A DNA stretch of 64,000 nt from Flaccisagitta enflata (Eukaryota > Chaetognatha > Sagittoidea > Aphragmophora). The stretch spans positions 34,162,001 through 34,226,000 of the forward strand of contig OZ231128.1 in NCBI GenBank assembly GCA_965153355.1. Direction: 5' to 3'. Every line of letters begins with the position of its first letter. Position 1 is the first letter of the stretch. Of this stretch, positions 59,318 through 64,000 are shown one piece after another. The notes below the pieces were generated by a model. It searched no databases, was not told where the DNA came from, and saw only the letters and a program-made list of their open reading frames with translations. The position numbers and the translations under genes are program-made.

Positions 59318-59615
59318 ATTATCTCCCCTGCCCAATCATAAAACAGACTCCGCTCTGCCCCATACTGCCCCTGCCCACCCGCATTACTGCCCCCGTCACA
59401 CAGTGCTTATTGGCCGTGTATCCGGCCTTAATTCATCATAATTGAACAAGGCCAAGTAGGCCAATAAGGTGCGCCGTGTGGATCGTCGAATGAATGCGTT
59501 ACAGACCAATCAACCAATAGTGTTTTTTGAGCATTATCTCCCCTGCCCAATCATAAAACAGACCCCGCCCTGCCCCTTACTGCCCCTACCCACCCGCATT
59601 ACTGCCCCCGCCAGG
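59318..59615 (+). mobile_element. two related H-body segments in tandem
   Basis: ATTATCTCCCCTGCCCAATC, then TACTGCCCCTGCCCACCCGC and GTATCCGGCCTTAATT, is repeated from 59536 as CTCCCCTGCCCAATCATAAA through ACTGCCCCTACCCACC. AACAAGGCCAAGTAGG lies between them. The hairpin ends are absent. Confidence 0.55.
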
Positions 59616-59724
59616 CACAACTTATTGAATTTTTGGTCCATAGAGAATTATGACATTTCGGAAGAAAAAAAAGAGGCAAATATGTATTAAGTATATACTC
59701 TTGTGGTCAAGCTTGAAGTGACGG

Positions 59725-59870
<146 letters not shown>

Positions 59871-59949
59871 AAGACAGACAGACAGAGAGAGACAGAAAAA
59901 GACAGTTAGATAGACAGAAGAAACAGAGTAAAAGAGAGACAGAAATAGA

Positions 59950-60240
59950 TGGCGAAAAAAACGACAAATTGAGAAGAAGAATTGCTGAAGTGCAGTGAAT
60001 GAGTGATGATGAAGACAATGCGCATGAATTGGTCTCGTTCTAGGAGCAGGTGTCACATCTGCACCTGTGATCGTTACGCCGTTTGCATCTTGGGCCTTTG
60101 CTGAATCGGACAAACTGACCAACGGATCAATGAGCGAGAAAAACTACTGCATTTGTGCGCTACAGTTGGCAAACCAAATATCTACAAGCAATGAGCCATG
60201 AACTATTCCTCTCCCTCATGCACAATGTTCTGTGAAAAGT
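59950..60240. other. no supported gene
   Basis: Unassigned sequence between a microsatellite and an H element. Confidence 0.35.
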
Positions 60241-60368
60241 ATTGCAGAAAAGATATATCCGATCTATACATAAATTCTGTATTCAGTACATTGCGCAATT
60301 TTTTTCACTCAAGTGTACGTTACTCTTTAACCCATTATGTGTGTTGTTGGTCGGTCGATCCCTGACGC

Positions 60369-60600
60369 TTTTTAGTCCCTGGCTAAGCGACTCTATAAGT
60401 GGGTGTATCCCTTGGTCCGAAGAAAGGAAGGAAGGAAGGAAGGAAGGAAGGAAGGAAGGTCGGGAGCGCGAAATTTTGGATGACGCCAAATCGGCTGAAA
60501 TACTGATTTCTGAGCATTACAGCTCCTGCCCAGCCACATTACAGCCCCGCTAACCCACAAACTTGCCCTGCCCACCCGCATTACTGCCCCTGCCCAAATT
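60369..60600 (+). mobile_element. H element with a GGAA tract
   Basis: TTTTTAGTCCCTGGCTAAGC start, GACTCTATAAGTGGG, then a GGAA tract (60425-60460) in place of GTCC, then GCTCCTGCCCAGCCACATTA and CTGCCCCTGCCC. Confidence 0.65.
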
Positions 60601-60783
60601 TGGTTTGTTGATAGAGGTTGAAAATAACAAGCCCGACCGTCAACGATGCGTGCCGACTGTGTCTCTGCGTGTTTTGTATAGGGAGAGACAAATGGACAAA
60701 CAGACAGATGAAACGACATAATAACGGAGGCTCTCAAAACATGTTTGTTGAACATTTGATTCTGTATAGGCCCTATAGGAGAA

Positions 60784-61282
60784 TAGTCGCAAAAGCGTCA
60801 GATGGTCAGCGGTACCCGTGCCCTGCCTGAGTAGGTTGTGCTTAAAGTTGAGGAGGGAGCAGGGCAGCGGCCCCGAAGGGGTCGATGACCTATGCTTTCA
60901 CACATATGGGGAATTTTCTCCTTCTCCTCCTCCTCCTCCTCCTTCCTTCCTCCTCCTCCCTCCTCCTCCTCCTCCTCCTCCCTCCTGATCCGGTCTCTTG
61001 GTGATTTGGACTGAGGCAGATTTAGGCCTCGTTGCTGGGATCTGGGCCTGAGGCCAGGATTTGCCTCTAGGCTAGGATTTGGGCCTCGAGGTTAGGATTT
61101 GGGCCTCAAGACTTGGAATTTGGGCCTCGAGACTGGAATTTGGGCCTTGAGACTGAATTCTGGGCCTCGAGACTGGGATCTGAGGGGGGATGGAGAAGAA
61201 GAAGGAGGAGAAGGAGGAGGAGGAGGAGAAGGAGAAGTGTGAAAGCATGGGTCCAACACTTCGGGTGCCCAAAAAGGGGACG
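60784..61282. mobile_element. F fold-back element, copy 6
   Basis: Left tail GGTCAGCGGTACCCGTGCCC, arm GCAGGGCAGCGGCCCCGAAG. The interior has a CCT run (60918-60985), 21-bp units of GGATTTGGGCCTCGAG type, then a GGA run. The right arm CTTCGGGTGCCCAAAAAGGG is decayed. Confidence 0.75.
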
Positions 61283-61472
61283 AGATAAAGGGACATCTAA
61301 AAGTATCAATCAATTAAAGAAAATTTGAGGAAACCCCCAGGTGCGCCGCATCAAATGAATGCGGGACCGAGAAAGAAAGAAAGAAGAGTATGGTAAGATC
61401 ATGCAAAAACTATAGATGAGTGGAAAATTTGAGGACCAACCGACCAAAAGAAAGAAAGAAAGAAGAGTAAAA

Positions 61473-62055
61473 GGGTGTCCAATAAATTAAGTAAGATTTA
61501 AAAAATAACATGCAAAAACTATTCCTAGATGATTATTTCAGTGGAAAAAAGGGTTGAACATGAGGGTTGGTTGTTAATGAACACAGGCAGTAAGAATCCC
61601 ATAAATGGGATCAGGACAAGGCAGGAAAGGTTCATCAGCAGTGGTCTTGAGAAAATTAGCTTCGATGGACTGAGGGAAATAGATGGTATCTTTTGAATTA
61701 TTTCCGCGGATTTTTTTCAATGCACTGATCCAATTTTGAGTCAGTAGGGTAGTCCAGCATCAAAAATGTAAATCCCCTATTTGTTGACCTCGTTGGGAAA
61801 CCAAATTTGAAGTCATAGTTAACAATATGGTCGCTCTCCTTTAGCATTTTTCACTGGTAAAAATCATGTAAAATTGGAAAATTGGTCTTGAGCTTAACTC
61901 CTTCCTGTTTAAACCAGGGGAGTCCTCATGAAAAACTGTGCATTCTAACATGTAATAGAACTAATTGGGAGGGTACATCCTGATTTCAGCTTACCAATTC
62001 ATTTAGAAGTATATTTTTTGTGCAATAATGATTTTACCAAATTTATTGGACACCC
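61473..62055. mobile_element. possible inverted-repeat MITE, 583 bp
   Basis: GGGTGTCCAATAAATT at the left and its inverse AATTTATTGGACACCC at the right. Interior unremarkable, no transposase. Flanking duplication not evident. Confidence 0.55.
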
Positions 62056-62093
62056 TGTTAAAGCATGATTTAAAGAAACAAGAAGGGAGAGCG

Positions 62094-62297
62094 AACAAGG
62101 CCGAACCCACGACTACCCATGTTTTGTGCGGGTTGTCAGAAGCACGGATGAAAGAGGCATATTATGCATTTTGACAAGGACCTGGGTGCAACAACTGCGC
62201 ATGAACGCCGAAAAAGCCCAGTGTTACAGACGGACTGAGGGATGGACCGATTAAGAAAAGTTGAAAAAAAGTTGTGTGCACGTGGCTGAAAAACACG
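62094..62297 (-). mobile_element. H element, diverged
   Basis: CGAACAAGGCCGAACCCACG, GTGCGGGTTGTCAGAAGC, GACGGACTGAGGGATGGACC tract, and a decayed hairpin TTGTGTGCACGTGGCTGAAA. Confidence 0.65.
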
Positions 62298-62509
62298 TTT
62301 GTGTCTGTGTGTGATCGTGTGTGTATTCTCAGCGAGGATTCTTCTCAAAAGAGGGAGAGAGAAAGAGAGAGATCTTGAAAAGAGTTTGGCGTTTGAGGTC
62401 ACCTGAGGTCACGAAAAAGCATGGACAGGAGAGAAGACTTATTGGGGCTGTTGATCATCTCGATCAAAGACGATACTTGGTCGACTTCACATGTGACAGG
62501 CAAGTGACC

Positions 62510-62569
<60 letters not shown>

Positions 62570-62572
62570 AGT
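62510..62572. repeat. (TG)n microsatellite
   Basis: TG units with CG interruptions. Confidence 0.93.
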
Positions 62573-62586
62573 GTGTCTGCTGGCGC

Positions 62587-62770
62587 AGTGAGCTGCTGAC
62601 AAGCAATTCTATAAGAGGCTTTGTCCGTCCGTCCGTCAATCCATCCATCGCACAAGCGAACAATTGTGAAAAAAAACGCATTTCTACCCAGTATCTCTTC
62701 CGCGATCCCTTTAGTAATTTTCAACTCGAGCAGGATGGACGGATTGACCGACAGACTGATGGACAGAGCC
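62587..62770 (+). mobile_element. H element fragment (GTTGCG subfamily)
   Basis: GACAAGCAATTCTATAAGAG, GCTTTGTCCGTCCGTCCG as at 5145. A further GGACGGATTGACCGACAGAC tract follows at about 62734. Confidence 0.5.
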
Positions 62771-63100
62771 CTCCACAAAAAGGTGCGTTGGTGAAGCTGA
62801 AAAGAGTTTTTTAAGATCGTTGATTCACAGAAACTGACGGCTAAAAGGAGGAATTCAGAAGACTTAAGATTGAATGCGGGAAGGTGGGTGGTTAGGTAGG
62901 AGCAGGAAATCCTAGGTGAATCGAGGTCAACAGACATTTCAAGAACGTTTTCCTGTGTAAACAAGGTAAGATTCCGCTTAAGCTTTGCTTAGGTCGAGCG
63001 CCGAGTTGACATCGGAGGTACTAAAGCTTTTGAAGGTCAGGAAGATGTGCCTGGATCAAAAATAGTGGGAATAGGTGCGGCTTGTGTTTGAATAACCTTC

Positions 63101-63722
<622 letters not shown>

Positions 63723-63917
63723 ATTTAATTTTTAATTTCCCCCTCAAATCGGTCGTTTTTCCAGTGGATTTTTTGTTGAGGACTTGATATCTATCACATG
63801 TTGGTCGATGTATAACTCCTGTCAAAGCTTTACAAAAATTATTCTACTTCTCTTCCTTGATTGCGACAACTACAGTATGCAAATATGTACTTCGTGCTTT
63901 TCTCCCGATAGAGCCTC

Positions 63918-64000
<83 letters not shown>
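63918..64000. repeat. (GA)n microsatellite, runs off the window
   Basis: At least 41 GA units to the edge. Confidence 0.97.

Noticed and set aside
62321-62510. Exon-like frame with QRRYLVDFTCDRQ
   Set aside because: It ends near a GCAAGT that is not a standard donor, has no recognisable domain and runs into a TG repeat; not enough to call.

Overview
The window looks like metazoan nuclear DNA, probably from a repeat-rich invertebrate. The evidence is spliced exons with GT/AG borders and large introns, BTB-BACK and kinesin motor exons, a 22-finger C2H2 protein, a tRNA-derived SINE, and several families of non-autonomous DNA transposons. I cannot place it to species. By my tally perfect or near-perfect microsatellites cover about 8 kb, and the long open frames inside them are not genes.

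Genes. (1) A BTB-BACK (kelch-like type) gene on the + strand has recognisable exons at 2283-2585, 3140-3295, 4971-5135, 15066-15176, 16418-16479 and, less surely, 18280-18384. No kelch repeats were found in the window. (2) An intronless C2H2 zinc-finger gene lies on the - strand at 26088-27971, followed by an in-frame continuation cut off by a TAG. (3) An unrecognised protein gene at about 34.1-35.0 kb on the + strand carries one frame break in a T run. (4) Three exons of a kinesin motor domain (KIF4/KIF21-like) lie on the + strand at 48764-48839, 49215-49318 and 55555-55597. Their splice phases join exactly, and the exon carrying the P-loop must lie beyond the window.

Mobile DNA. The most striking content is a family of about 30 short elements (called H here). 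One end is TAGTCGCG..CGCGAC, a hairpin with paired substitutions between subfamilies. Next to it is a GTCC/GTCG tetranucleotide tract, then a body related to CTCCTGCCCA..., and an opposite end GGCCTTG, all set in T runs. One copy has grown to about 2 kb (30285-32313) and interrupts one arm of a long inverted repeat, whose other arm preserves the uninterrupted site. A second family (F) is fold-back elements of 0.4-0.7 kb with arms GGGCAGCGGCCCC...GTAGAACACAGGGGG around 21-bp tandem arrays. hAT-type MITEs with 8-bp target duplications, two TA-flanked inverted-repeat MITEs, a Mutator-like element with a 9-bp duplication, and a SINE are also present, often nested.

Layout: 0-2 kb, 29-bp minisatellite; 2-18 kb, BTB-BACK gene with repeat-packed introns; 18-25 kb, repeats; 26-28 kb, zinc-finger gene; 28-33 kb, nested mobile elements; 34-35 kb, orphan gene; 35-48 kb, repeats and unassigned DNA; 48-56 kb, kinesin exons with SINE, Mutator-like and H elements in the introns; 56-64 kb, microsatellites and H/F copies.
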